Part shown: one piece after another, positions 52,275 through 61,597 of the stretch
Layout of the letters: every line of letters starts with the position of its first letter
Position numbering within the stretch: position 1 is the stretch's first letter
DNA from: Heyndrickxia sporothermodurans
GTDB taxonomy: Bacteria; Bacillota; Bacilli; Bacillales; Bacillaceae_C
Assembly (NCBI GenBank): GCA_016756695.1
Contig: CP066701.1
Span: 2,384,001 to 2,448,000, forward strand
Reading direction: 5' to 3'
DNA: 64,000 bases
Notes under the pieces: model-generated
Databases searched by the model: none
What the model saw: only the letters and a program-made list of their open reading frames with translations
What the model was told of the DNA's origin: nothing
Position numbers and translations under genes: made by a program

Positions 52275-53528
52275 GATCTCGTTCCTCCTTCTGTTCTTCT
52301 ACTTGAGATACTGAAAAGGGAGAACGGACTCGTTTTACATATGCATTATCCTTCATAGATACAGGCGTGGCTTCTGCTACCTTCTTATCATCTTCAAATA
52401 TATAGACCCCATGTTCATCCAATCGCACATCGATGGAAGATCCTATAAAACGAGAAGGAACTTCGTAAAGGTGCTTATTCAACGTAATGGTCGAATCCGC
52501 CTTTACCTTTCGTTGTTCCCGTTTCAAGAAGATGGTGTCCAGAATGGATGGATCCTCCAGATAGGTGATATTTTCAAGTTGTGCGTGAAACATTTCATGT
52601 GGGGTTCTTCCTTCTAAGGACGCATGTACCCTTCGATGATAATCTTCTTCTAACCAACGCCAAAACCTTTCATTTAATTCCTCTAGTGAATGAACTGGGT
52701 TTAGTATGCAATAAAGGATAAAACCTTGTTTGAACGGTTTTAAAGAACCTTTCAATTTTCCCTTTGCTTTGAGGATCATACGGTTGTGTGTGAGCCAGAG
52801 TGATTCCAAGCTGAGCACACGCATATTGAAGCGTTTCGGATCGATAGATCTTGCCATTATCCGCATAAATAATGGTTGGTTTTCCTCTTCTGATTAACGC
52901 CTCTTTGGTTACGACTCTTAATCCATCGAATTTCTCGGATGAGAAGAACTCTGCATACGGAACTAGGCGCGAACAGTCATCAATATAAGCAATCAAATAA
53001 GTTTTTTTGCTTTTTCCATTGATCCGAACGTATGGTAAGTATGGGATAAATCAGTATGCCATAATACATTTACTTTGTCATGGGCGAACCTTTTTCGTTC
53101 CGGGCTTGCCACGATACTTTTCCCTACAAGATTGTGTTTTTGAGTAATCGGTTTATAGTAGAGTAAGATATTTTTTTTTTGTGATCTCTCCTTTCTCCAG
53201 AAGTTGTTCGTAGAAGACACTGACTGGCATATGGAGAGATTTTTTCGTATTTCAAGAATTTGATCTAGATCATCGGTGAAAGTCTTCTAGAATTCCCTCG
53301 ATCCATCCGTTTTTTCGGCTTTAGTGCTTCAAATCCATTTCGTTGATAATGAAGCGACCATTCTTTTATTGTTTTTACGGCAATTTTCCGTTCTCCGTAA
53401 TAAGGAATAGAATGAATTTTCCCCTCTAATCCTTTCAAATATTCATTTGAATCAATTTGTCCATTAAATAATGGGGCAATGAGCCCATATCGAAATAAAG
53501 CTACTTGTTCACGTTCTTTTTCATTCAT
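52267..53528 (-). pseudogene. Transposon DDE integrase (Mu/TnsB/IS481-like), several frameshifts
   Basis: Pieces in three frames line up as one protein. The N-terminal helix-turn-helix reads ALFRYGLIAPLFNGQID, then KTIKEWSLHYQRNGFEALKPKKR. Next is NVLWHTDLSHTY with the first Asp, then YADNGKIYRSETLQ with the second Asp, GKIERFFKTVQ with the Glu, and a C-terminal strand region (KADSTITLNKHLYEVPSRFIG). Shifts occur near 53268, 53220-53150, 52995 and 52690. Repaired length would be about 420 residues. The DDE residues survive, but the gene cannot be expressed. Confidence 0.85.
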
Positions 53529-53659
53529 GGAATCTTCCTCCTTTTAATAGAAGGACAACCGGTTATCCATGATTCCATTCTACTTTCTCCGACATTTTAT
53601 GACGATGAAAAAGTATGTGGGATGAATAATATTTTCATATCTCTCCATTTTTGATAGAA

Positions 53660-54189
53660 TTAATTTGCCATAAGGTATTTTGAAAAATGACCCCAGCTCC
53701 TTCGTAAGAAGGGTGATTCGCCAAAATCAAGGATCATTTTCATATATTTTATGGCTTCCTTTTTATATCACCTGACATTCCGATCACTCGCCCTAGACTA
53801 ACAAAGAAACTATGGACCCAATTCACATTCTTAAGATAACGATTCAGATGAAACTTTAGTAGCTGACGGCTGCCATTTGATTTTTTCCCCTCCAGATTTT
53901 GAAGAACCCGCCCTAAAATAGTATGTATAGTATGTTGGTAGTACGGAATAAGAAAATCAGGAAGAATCGAAAAATTCGCTTCACAGTGTAAACATTTCAT
54001 ACGACAAATTGGGATTCTAATAGAAAACTCCTCCGTAACCGCATACCGCCAGTAATAACCGTTCCGATGTAGATTTCCAGGAGAGGGGCATTTACAGTTT
54101 GGGCACTCTTCAAACAAAGGAAATTCGTTCTTTTTTCCCTTTGCCTCATACTCTATTAATTCAATACCAAAATCATGCGGAATGATCAT
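53660..54189 (-). pseudogene. DUF6431 zinc-finger protein of the transposon, late frameshift
   Basis: The first 146 residues include two Cys pairs, CPNCKCPSPGNLHRNGYYWRY and RMKCLHCEANFSILPDFLIPYYQHT, likely one zinc site, as in DUF6431 proteins. A base is missing in an A run near 53756; the other frame continues KKEAIKYMKMILDFGESPF and ends at 53660-53662. Homologues lie beside transposon integrases of this type and may bind ends or target DNA. Name and role are from memory of family context. Confidence 0.6.
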
Positions 54190-54314
54190 AAAAAAACTCC
54201 TCCCAACTAATATGCAAAAAATTTAGCACATTCTGTCGGAGAAGTATATAGATTAATCTGGAGGAATTTGAAAAAAATATTTGGTTTTTGGAGGAAATAA
54301 AGTGGCTATTTACA

Positions 54315-54321
54315 GCATTTG
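54315..54321 (+). repeat. 7-bp target duplication, right copy (GCATTTG)
   Basis: Exact partner of 51067-51073; it immediately follows the terminal ACA of the transposon. Confidence 0.88.
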
Positions 54322-54870
54322 AAAACACTGACCATTCGGTTATCATGTCAATTGGGGAGAAAGTTCAACAATCTGACTTAGGTGAGATTCCGAATAATTT
54401 CATTGTGAAAAACTATGTTCCGCAAACCGAGGTGCTGAAATACACTAAATTATTTATCACACATGGTGGAATGAACAGTGTCCATGAAGGTCTCTATTAC
54501 GGGGTTCCGCTAATTGTAATCCCACAAAGCGCGGATCAGCCGATTATTGCTGAGCAAGTTGCTGCTATTGGAGCGGGCATTAAATTGCAAATGCAAAGCT
54601 TGACTGCAAATGAACTACGTGAAGCCGTAAATCATGTCTTAAACGAGCCATCTTTTCATAAAAACGTTGCAAAAGTTAAGAACTCCTTTCAAAAATCGGG
54701 TGGTTCTCGTCAAGCAGTCGATGATATTTTCGAATATAAAAGACAAAAAGATATCCAAAAATAATAATTTCCGTGACAACTGCATCTTCCGGTCAGCTTT
54801 TTAACTTTATACATAATACAAAAGATTTTGTGAAAAATAACAAAAAAGGTCGAGGTCCAGGAGGTGCATC

Positions 54871-55890
54871 ATGGAAAAAGATTATCAAGTGAGGCTTACA
54901 TCAACAGAGATTACTGCTCTTTGGGGATCTTATATTAATGACAGTGCTATTTCGTGTAAACTGGAATATTTTTTATCCAAAGTGGAGGATAAAGAAATTA
55001 AACCAATAATCCAACATGCTATAGAGATTGCTCAAGGTAATTTAAGAACTTTAACTGAAATTTTTAATAAAGAAAAGTACCCAATACCATATGGGTTTAA
55101 AACGAATGAGGATGTTGATCAATCAGCTGCTAGATTGTACTCAGATACCTATGTTTTGTATTACCTCCATCAAGCATGTCAAATTGCCATTCAAGGTTAC
55201 AGTGTTAATTTGTCTTTATCAGTTAGAGCAGATGTATACAGCTATTTCAGTGAGTGTATTTCACAATTGACTACATTTCTCAGAGAGATAAAGGAGCTGT
55301 TATTATCCAAAGGTCTTTATATTAGGGCTCCTTATTTACCAATCCCAGAGGATATTGATTTTGTTAAAAAGCAAAGTTTCCTTAAAGGCTTTTTTGGTGA
55401 AAAAAGACCCTTAACTGGTACAGAAATTACGAATCTTATTACCAATTTTGAGAGAAATGCTTTTGGAGCAGCAACTTTACTAGGATTTAGCCAGGTTGCT
55501 CAATCAAAAGAGGTTTCCGAGTTTTTGTTCAGGGGAGTGGAGATTGCTAAAAAGCATTGTGATATTTTTGAATCTATTCTTAATGAAGATTACCTACCTG
55601 CACCAATGACATGGAATATAGAAGTAACAGACACAACCAGTTATACTTTTTCAGACAAATTAATGATGTTTTATACAACAGCACTAATTGCATTGAGTAT
55701 TGGATTCTATGGCACCAGCATGGCTACGAGTCCAAGAAAGGATTTGGCTTTGCAATATGTAAGACTTTCCGCTGAAATTGCAAAATATGCTGATGACGGT
55801 GCTAAAATCATGATTAAAAATGGATTTCTTGAACAACCTCCAATGGCTCTGGATAGAGAAGAATTAGCAATGCAAAAAGGAAAGAAGTAA
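54871..55890 (+). CDS. DUF3231 family protein
   Basis: The 339-residue protein has two similar halves of about 165 residues, each beginning LTSTEITALWGSYINDS or LTGTEITNLITNFERN and containing a ferritin-like helix bundle. This is the DUF3231 layout common in spore formers. Function is unknown; the fold suggests a metal- or coat-related role but no ligand set can be picked with confidence. GGAGGTG precedes the ATG, and a terminator follows. Confidence 0.85.
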   Translation: MEKDYQVRLTSTEITALWGSYINDSAISCKLEYFLSKVEDKEIKPIIQHAIEIAQGNLRTLTEIFNKEKYPIPYGFKTNEDVDQSAARLYSDTYVLYYLHQACQIAIQGYSVNLSLSVRADVYSYFSECISQLTTFLREIKELLLSKGLYIRAPYLPIPEDIDFVKKQSFLKGFFGEKRPLTGTEITNLITNFERNAFGAATLLGFSQVAQSKEVSEFLFRGVEIAKKHCDIFESILNEDYLPAPMTWNIEVTDTTSYTFSDKLMMFYTTALIALSIGFYGTSMATSPRKDLALQYVRLSAEIAKYADDGAKIMIKNGFLEQPPMALDREELAMQKGKK

Positions 55891-55896
55891 GCCTAT

Positions 55897-55925
55897 AAAG
55901 CCCTGAAACAGTATAGGGCTTTTTT
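55897..55925 (+). terminator. Terminator after the DUF3231 gene
   Basis: AAAGCCCT and AGGGCTTT enclose GAAACAGTAT and are followed by more T's. Confidence 0.85.
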
Positions 55926-55971
55926 CTTTTGTTGATTAAGAATTAAGTGTAAAAAAGGTGTTTTAAATCCC

Positions 55972-56001
55972 TTGACATACACTAGGGGGGTACCGTATAC
56001 T
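55972..56001 (+). promoter_or_regulatory. Promoter and CsoR operator of the copper operon
   Basis: TTGACA (55972-55977) and TATACT (55996-56001) are 18 bases apart. The spacer holds a G-rich CATACACTAGGGGGGTACC element of the kind bound by CsoR (ATACCC...GGGTAT type). Copper binding to CsoR would free the promoter. Confidence 0.78.
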
Positions 56002-56022
56002 GTGGATGTGGAGGTGAAAGGG

Positions 56023-56343
56023 ATGGGAGAAAACATGAATCATGATTGTAATCTTTCTGAAGGAAGAAAGAGTCATCATTCCGATAAAGTGAAGAAAAAC
56101 TTAGTTACTCGTTTAAATCGAATTGAAGGCCAAATTCGTGGAATAAAGGGATTAATCGAAAAAGATACTTATTGTGACGATGTTATTACCCAAATCGCGG
56201 CTACACAGTCAGCTCTAAACAGTGTGGCAAAAATCCTTCTAGAAGGACATTTAAAAACGTGTGTTTTAGAACGAGTGAACGAGGGTGACACAGAAGTTTT
56301 AGACGAAGTACTTTTAACAATAGGAAAATTAATGAAAAAATAA
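56023..56343 (+). CDS. csoR: Copper-sensing repressor CsoR
   Basis: A 106-residue all-helical repressor (DUF156). RLNRIEGQIRGIKGLIE is the hallmark helix, and the copper ligands are the Cys in DTYCDDV, the His in LEGHLKTC and the Cys in HLKTCV. I choose the ATG at 56023 after GGAGGTG; the longer frame begins inside the promoter. It is the first gene of csoR-copZ-copA and controls its own promoter. Confidence 0.95.
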   Translation: MGENMNHDCNLSEGRKSHHSDKVKKNLVTRLNRIEGQIRGIKGLIEKDTYCDDVITQIAATQSALNSVAKILLEGHLKTCVLERVNEGDTEVLDEVLLTIGKLMKK

Positions 56344-56359
56344 ATAGGAGTGAGTATAA

Positions 56360-56566
56360 ATGGAAAAAACTACTTTAAGAGTGAACGGAATGTCATGTAA
56401 TCATTGTGTAAATTCTATTGAAGGAAGCGTTGGGAAATTACAAGGTGTTAAAACAGTAAAAGTTCATTTGGACGCAGGAACTGTTGACGTAGAATTTAAT
56501 CCATCCGATGTATCCTTAAATGAAATCAAAGAAACAATTGATGATCAAGGATATGACGTTGAATAA
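56360..56566 (+). CDS. copZ: Copper chaperone CopZ
   Basis: A 68-residue HMA-fold protein with the copper-binding MxCxxC in VNGMSCNHCVNSIEG (residues 11-15 region). It hands Cu(I) to the N-terminal domains of CopA. AGGAGTG precedes the ATG, 16 bases after csoR. Confidence 0.95.
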   Translation: MEKTTLRVNGMSCNHCVNSIEGSVGKLQGVKTVKVHLDAGTVDVEFNPSDVSLNEIKETIDDQGYDVE

Positions 56567-56646
56567 AAAGGGAAAACGTGCCTAATAAAGCACGTTATCT
56601 TTTTCAATGAAATATACCCCCTGCCAGTATAGAAGAGGTGTTAACT

Positions 56647-59073
56647 ATGAGTAATGAAATCAAAGAAACGGATTTTCAAATTATAGGAATGACCTGTGCA
56701 GCATGTGCCACAAGAATTGAAAAAGGGCTCAAAAAAATGGATGGCGTAAAAGAAGCGAATGTTAATTTAGCACTCGAAAAGTCCTCTATTAAATACGATC
56801 CAGAGGTAGTATCTGATCAAGATTTTCAAAAGAAAATTCAAAGTTTAGGCTATGATGTTGTAATGGAAAAAACAGAATTCGATATTTCAGGAATGACCTG
56901 TGCAGCTTGCGCGAATAAAATTGAAAAAAGATTAAACAAATTAGATGGAGTGGATAAAGCCACAGTTAACTTTGCATTAGAAACCGTTCTAGTCGAATAC
57001 AATCCAGAACACATCTCTGTCCCTGAAATGAAAGAGGCGATTAAAAAGCTAGGATATACCCTTGAACAAAAGAAGGAAAATGCAGGGGAACAGGTGGACC
57101 ATCGCCAAAAAGAAATTGAAAAACAACAAGGAAAATTTATATTCTCGCTAATCTTGTCATTTCCGTTATTGTGGGCAATGGTTAGTCACTTTAAATTTAC
57201 GTCTTTCATTTGGCTTCCGGATATGTTTATGAATCCTTGGGTACAATTTGCCCTTGCAACACCAGTGCAATTTATCGTCGGTAAACAGTTTTATGTGGGC
57301 GCTTTTAAAGCGTTAAGAAATAAAAGCGCAAATATGGACGTCCTTGTTGCACTAGGAACATCGGCTGCTTATTTCTATAGTCTATATTTAAGTATTAGAT
57401 CGATTGGCTCCGGCGCTCATATGGTAGAACTCTATTATGAAACAAGCGCTGTCCTTATTACTTTAATTCTGTTAGGAAAACTGTTCGAGGCAAAAGCAAA
57501 AGGGCGTTCTTCTGAAGCGATTAAGAAGTTAATGGGATTACAGGCTAAAAATGCAATTGTCGTTCGCGATGGCAGGGAGATGATTATTCCGATAGAAGAA
57601 GTTTTACAAGGGGATATTGTGTATGTTAAGCCGGGAGAAAAAATTCCGGTAGACGGAGAAATTGTAGAAGGCGAGTCGGCACTTGATGAATCGATGTTAA
57701 CAGGGGAAAGTATTCCGATTGATAAAGCGGTTGGAGATGCAGTTATTGGTTCCACGATTAATAAAAATGGTTTCCTAAAAATCAAAGCAACAAAAGTCGG
57801 TAAAGATACAGCATTAGCACAAATTATTAAGGTAGTTGAAGAAGCACAAGGTTCAAAAGCACCGATTCAGAGATTAGCTGATGTCATTTCAGGGATATTT
57901 GTACCGATTGTAGTCGGTATTGCGGTTATTACTTTCTTAATATGGTATTTCTTCGTAAGTCCTGGTGAGTTTGCGGAAGCCCTTGAAAAATTTATCGCGG
58001 TATTGGTTATCGCTTGCCCTTGCGCACTAGGTCTAGCTACTCCAACTTCGATTATGGCTGGCTCCGGTCGTGCAGCCGAATTTGGGATTTTATTTAAAGG
58101 TGGAGAACATCTTGAAACAACCCACCGCATCGATACGATTATTCTTGATAAAACAGGTACGGTTACAAATGGAAAACCGTCTTTAACAGATGTTATTTTG
58201 TCAGAACGCATGGAGGAAAAGGAATTTCTAACGTTGGTTGGTACGGCTGAAAGAAACTCGGAACATCCACTTGCAGAGGCAATTGTTGAAGGAATAAAAG
58301 AAAAAGGGATTGAGCTAGTGGCATCTGAAACATTCGAAGCCATTCCCGGTTTCGGCATTCAATCGACGGTGAATGAAAAACAATTATTCATCGGAACACG
58401 CAGACTTATGGCAAAACAAAATATCACTGTACAAGAAGAAAAATTAGCAAAAATGGAGAACTTAGAAAAGCAAGGGAAAACCGCAATGTTAGTTGCCATT
58501 GATGGACACTTTGCCGGGATTGTGGCCGTTGCAGATACCATTAAAGAAACATCAAAAGAAGCCATTTCTCGTTTGCACAGTATGGGATTAGATGTCGTGA
58601 TGATTACGGGGGATAATACCCAAACGGCACAAGCCATTGCGGATCAAGTGGGGATAAAGAAAGTCATTGCTGAGGTTTTACCGGAAGGCAAGGCAGAAGA
58701 AGTCGAAAAACTTCAGAAAGCTGGTAAAAAAGTAGCAATGGTCGGGGATGGAATTAATGATGCTCCGGCACTTGCAACAGCTAATATTGGGATGGCGATT
58801 GGTACAGGTACCGATGTAGCGATGGAAGCTGCCGACATTACCCTCATTCGTGGTGACTTAAAGAGTATTGCGGACGCAATATTCATGAGTAAAAAGACGA
58901 TTACTAATATTAAGCAAAATCTTTTCTGGGCGCTTGCTTATAACTGTATAGGCATTCCCATTGCAGCGGTAGGTTTCTTAGCACCGTGGTTAGCCGGTGC
59001 AGCGATGGCATTTAGCTCCGTATCGGTTGTTCTCAACGCTCTAAGACTGCAGAGGGTTAAGTTAAAAGTTTAA
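56647..59073 (+). CDS. copA: Copper-exporting P1B-type ATPase CopA
   Basis: An 808-residue membrane pump. Two HMA domains carry [13 protein letters not shown] and [13 protein letters not shown]; the membrane [12 protein letters not shown] forms the transport site; [11 protein letters not shown] is phosphorylated; [12 protein letters not shown] is the conserved SEHPL loop; and [12 protein letters not shown] is the hinge. It exports Cu(I) at the expense of ATP. The ATG at 56647 after GAGGTG is preferred to the GTG three codons earlier. It is followed by a 27-codon membrane peptide gene. Confidence 0.96.
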   Translation: MSNEIKETDFQIIGMTCAACATRIEKGLKKMDGVKEANVNLALEKSSIKYDPEVVSDQDFQKKIQSLGYDVVMEKTEFDISGMTCAACANKIEKRLNKLDGVDKATVNFALETVLVEYNPEHISVPEMKEAIKKLGYTLEQKKENAGEQVDHRQKEIEKQQGKFIFSLILSFPLLWAMVSHFKFTSFIWLPDMFMNPWVQFALATPVQFIVGKQFYVGAFKALRNKSANMDVLVALGTSAAYFYSLYLSIRSIGSGAHMVELYYETSAVLITLILLGKLFEAKAKGRSSEAIKKLMGLQAKNAIVVRDGREMIIPIEEVLQGDIVYVKPGEKIPVDGEIVEGESALDESMLTGESIPIDKAVGDAVIGSTINKNGFLKIKATKVGKDTALAQIIKVVEEAQGSKAPIQRLADVISGIFVPIVVGIAVITFLIWYFFVSPGEFAEALEKFIAVLVIACPCALGLATPTSIMAGSGRAAEFGILFKGGEHLETTHRIDTIILDKTGTVTNGKPSLTDVILSERMEEKEFLTLVGTAERNSEHPLAEAIVEGIKEKGIELVASETFEAIPGFGIQSTVNEKQLFIGTRRLMAKQNITVQEEKLAKMENLEKQGKTAMLVAIDGHFAGIVAVADTIKETSKEAISRLHSMGLDVVMITGDNTQTAQAIADQVGIKKVIAEVLPEGKAEEVEKLQKAGKKVAMVGDGINDAPALATANIGMAIGTGTDVAMEAADITLIRGDLKSIADAIFMSKKTITNIKQNLFWALAYNCIGIPIAAVGFLAPWLAGAAMAFSSVSVVLNALRLQRVKLKV

Positions 59074-59094
59074 TTATAGAAAGGAGTAGCTTCC

Positions 59095-59178
59095 ATGAAA
59101 AAAAGTGTCATGATTTGGGCGACTTCAGCAATCGCTTACCTTGGGATCATCATCTTAGTATACAGTGTTTTTTGCTAG
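59095..59178 (+). CDS. 27-aa single-span membrane peptide behind copA
   Basis: ATG at 59095 with an excellent AAAGGAG site opens MKKSVMIWATSAIAYLG, a hydrophobic stretch (IIILVYSVF) follows, and a final Cys precedes TAG. It starts 22 bases after copA, before any terminator, so it belongs to the copper operon. Too short for usual gene finders. The positive N-terminus suggests an N-in orientation with the Cys outside. I do not know its role; a CopA-associated or copper-binding role is only a guess from the place. Confidence 0.6.
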   Translation: MKKSVMIWATSAIAYLGIIILVYSVFC

Positions 59179-59276
59179 CATAAATCCAAAAGCAGATGAA
59201 CCCTCTAATTCGTAAATAATAAATGGGCATGGATTATGCCTACGAGACTTGTCCTGCTGAAGATTAATGTTATTTT

Positions 59277-59314
59277 AAAAGTCCGATACACCGAATACGG
59301 TATCGGACTTTTTT
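59277..59314 (+). terminator. Terminator of the copper operon
   Basis: AAAAGTCCGATAC and GTATCGGACTTTT form a perfect 13-bp stem with a ten-base loop, followed by further T's. Confidence 0.9.
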
Positions 59315-59322
59315 GAGAAGCT

Positions 59323-59490
59323 GACATACATACATGGCTACCGATTGAACAAAAAATGACATTTATGCTCGGTAAACATACCGATTTTGACCCTGTTCTA
59401 TCGGCATTCAAAGAATTAATTGAAGCTGAAGGTGAAAAGAAGTTGAGAGATGCAGGTATTGATACTTCTAAATTAAAAAATGAGCTATAA
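59323..59490 (+). pseudogene. C-terminal remnant of an unidentified gene
   Basis: 55 codons are open from a stop at 59314: DIHTWLPIEQKMTFMLG, then KHTDFDPVLSAFKELIEAEG and a short charged tail. The composition is protein-like, but there is no start codon with a ribosome site at the front and a terminator hairpin lies immediately upstream. I do not recognise the family. Probably what remains of a deleted gene. Confidence 0.4.
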
Positions 59491-59527
59491 GTTTTTAAAA
59501 TATCATATAATGAAAGTTGTAAAATAA

Positions 59528-59652
59528 ACGGAAAAATTCCGTCTAAATCGGGAAATACCCATATTTCCCTAAAAATAAAGGAAGTTTTTCCGGTTATCTT
59601 ATCAAAATCGTTGGATTTTGTCTTTTTTAGAGCAGTTAACCGGAAAACTTCC
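59528..59652. repeat. Cluster of GGAA/TTCC palindromes
   Basis: ACGGAA-AAA-TTCCGT lies at 59528-59542, and GGAAGTTTTTCCGGTTA at 59580-59596 is the inverse of TAACCGGAAAACTTCC at 59637-59652 apart from one T. A further GCCGGAATTTCTCCG follows near 59690. The gap 59491-59939 has no gene apart from these and a terminator. Confidence 0.6.
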
Positions 59653-59853
59653 GGTTATTTCTGCTTCTTAAGCCTCTTTAATGTGCATTAGCCGGAATTT
59701 CTCCGCCTATGAATTCTCATATCTATTTTCCTCCAAATTATCGTATGTAAATTCTAGTTACATTTAAGAACACCACGTCTCGGTGTAACTAAATCCCATT
59801 ATATCAGCATTTTGATGGTTGATTTTGGAGTTTTACATGGGGTTAAAGAATAT

Positions 59854-59885
59854 AAAAAGCATGGCATTAAATTTCCATGCTTTTT
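59854..59885. terminator. Terminator of the amidohydrolase gene
   Basis: AAAAAGCATGG and CCATGCTTTTT form an 11-bp perfect stem around a ten-base loop. T runs exist in both directions; it lies about 55 bases after the minus-strand gene's stop. Confidence 0.75.
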
Positions 59886-59939
59886 CGTAATTATCTAACC
59901 TGTTTTTTCACTTTTTGCACTTCAAAAGGGACCCCTAAC

Positions 59940-61577
59940 TTAAGTGTACTGTTTGTTTAACGACTTAGTATCATCAAAAACAATATTCCCGTCAGCAATT
60001 GTTAGCTGTACCTTTGTATCGGGAATCTCTTCAACAGGGATGTCAAAGAGGTTCCGTTCTAAGACAACGATATCCGCAAGCTTACCTGCTTCTAATGTAC
60101 CTAGTTCATGCTCTCTAAATGTACCGTAAGCAGGTCCGACGGTATATGCTTTCAATGCTTCGGCAAGTGTGATCCCTTCATGTGGATGCCATGCCGTTTT
60201 TCCACTGTTGTCGATTCTAGTTACGGCTCGATAGATTTGTAGGAGTGGATTAAGGACATCAATTGGGAAGTCCGTTCCAAACGCCAATCTCGCACCGGAT
60301 TTTTGTAATGTATTAATTAGGAAGACATACTTTTCTCGTTCGTTCCCAATTCGATCTGTATAAACACCCCGTTCAGACATTGCGAAATGATCTGGCTGCA
60401 TGGAAGCAGTAACGTCTAGCTCTTTGAAGCGACCGATATCATCAGGATGAATTACTTCGACATGTTCAATCGAATGACGTGAATCGCGCTTACCATTCGT
60501 CTTTTGTGCTTCTTCATAGGCATCTAATGCAAGACGAATTGCGCCATCGCCAATTGCATGAAAACGAATGCTGAATCCCTCTTTATCCGCTTCAACAACC
60601 CATTTTTTTATCGTATCAGAAGGAAATGACATTTCTCCACGTGTTTCGGGTTGATCCGCATATGGTTCGAGTAAATAAGCAGTGCGAGGGGTAATGACGC
60701 CATCAATAAATTGTTTGAGACCTGATACACGAAGTTTATCTGATTGATAGGTTTCTCTCAATCGTTTGACATGTTCAAGATTGCCATTTAAAGCAGGCCA
60801 TAAATGAACGCGTGTTGTTAATTTCCCATTGTCTTCAAATTCTTTGAAAACATCAAAATCATTAAGAATCTCCAATGATTCCGTTGCAAATAGGTCATGA
60901 ACGGCCGTTACACCTAAACTGGCAGCATGATCGAGGAAATTTGCGAATAGTTCTTTCTTTTCATCTTTTGTAAAATTATAGGCATGACGAATAACTAAAC
61001 CCATTGCTTTTTCGTATAAAAGGCCATCCGGTTCCCCGTTTTCATCTTTACCGATAATGCCGTAAGAGGGGTTTTCTGTATCTCGATGAATGTTTGCAAT
61101 TTCCAAAGCTTTCGTATTCACCCATACATAATGACCTTCTGCGTGAAACATAAGTGCTGGACGATCGGGGAGAATACGATCCAACGAAAAGCGATTCGGT
61201 AATTGCTGCGTATCCCAATAACCTGCATCCCATGTTGTGCCGATCACCCATTGATCTTCCGGTATTGACTCGGCAAAATTGCGAATGATTTCTAACGCTT
61301 CTTCTTCCGAGCGGGCAGGAAATAAATTGGCACTGTTCATCGCCACCGCCCCATCCATAATATGAAGGTGGAAATCATGAAATCCCGGCATAATTAATTG
61401 ATCATTAAATTGATAGATTTTCGTATTCTTTCCTAAATAAGGCTTAATCTGCTCATCAGAACCAATCGCAATGATTGTCTTGTCCTTTATCGCAATAGAA
61501 GCGGGTTCCGGTTGGTCAGAAAGCCCTGTAAATACAGTGTTACTTGAAACGATTATATCTGCTAGTTGTTGACTCAT
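59940..61577 (-). CDS. Amidohydrolase family 3 protein (YtcJ-like)
   Basis: A 545-residue metal-dependent hydrolase of the Amidohydro_3 group. Metal ligands are in MPGFHDFHLHIMDG (HxH) near residue 70; further His residues are in TRVHLWPAL, IRFHAIGDGAIR and HSIEHVEVIHP; and the final Asp is in LAFGTDFPIDVLNPLLQIYRA. Relatives hydrolyse N-substituted amides or imides; the substrate here is unknown. The ATG follows AAAGGAT. It is followed upstream by two APC permease genes on the same strand, which suggests uptake and hydrolysis of an amino acid derivative. Confidence 0.88.
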   Translation of the reverse strand: MSQQLADIIVSSNTVFTGLSDQPEPASIAIKDKTIIAIGSDEQIKPYLGKNTKIYQFNDQLIMPGFHDFHLHIMDGAVAMNSANLFPARSEEEALEIIRNFAESIPEDQWVIGTTWDAGYWDTQQLPNRFSLDRILPDRPALMFHAEGHYVWVNTKALEIANIHRDTENPSYGIIGKDENGEPDGLLYEKAMGLVIRHAYNFTKDEKKELFANFLDHAASLGVTAVHDLFATESLEILNDFDVFKEFEDNGKLTTRVHLWPALNGNLEHVKRLRETYQSDKLRVSGLKQFIDGVITPRTAYLLEPYADQPETRGEMSFPSDTIKKWVVEADKEGFSIRFHAIGDGAIRLALDAYEEAQKTNGKRDSRHSIEHVEVIHPDDIGRFKELDVTASMQPDHFAMSERGVYTDRIGNEREKYVFLINTLQKSGARLAFGTDFPIDVLNPLLQIYRAVTRIDNSGKTAWHPHEGITLAEALKAYTVGPAYGTFREHELGTLEAGKLADIVVLERNLFDIPVEEIPDTKVQLTIADGNIVFDDTKSLNKQYT

Positions 61578-61597
61578 TATCAATCTATCCTTTCTTT

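Larger units (their letters stand above)
51074..54314 (-). mobile_element. Mu/Tn7-type transposon of 3241 bp, DUF6431-integrase-ATPase-DUF5348
   Basis: The left end TGTAAACGAGCACATTATT and the inverse of the right end TGTAAATAGCCACTTTATT are terminal inverted repeats starting 5'-TGT. A 7-bp duplication GCATTTG flanks them, and excision restores the host reading frame exactly. Four genes run leftwards: DUF6431 protein, DDE integrase, ExeA-like AAA ATPase and DUF5348 protein. An integrase plus an ATPase recalls Mu, Tn552, Tn5053 and Tn7, but no TnsA or TniR is present. The integrase, ATPase and DUF6431 genes have frameshifts, so this copy is probably dead. Confidence 0.85.
50320..54764 (+). pseudogene. 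Macrolide-type glycosyltransferase (MGT/YjiC-like), split by a transposon
   Basis: The N-terminal part (50320-51073) reads VARVLFINIGSEGHINPTIGVVQELISRGEEVVYF through PIYISLGTVVNQAIDFYKLCFKAF. The C-terminal part (54315-54764) continues AFENTDHSVIMSIGEKVQQ, NFIVKNYVPQTEVLKYTKLFITHGGMNSVHEGLYYGVPLIVIP, which is the nucleotide-sugar site. Joining 50320-51073 to 54322-54764 gives 399 codons in one frame, the size of a normal GT1 enzyme. The GTG start at 50320 follows AGGAG. Interrupted by the 3.2-kb element; no active enzyme is expected. Confidence 0.9.

Noticed and set aside
57867-58358. 163-residue minus-strand ORF inside copA
   Set aside because: Shadow of the conserved P-type ATPase core; Ser/Pro-rich composition is typical of an antisense frame.
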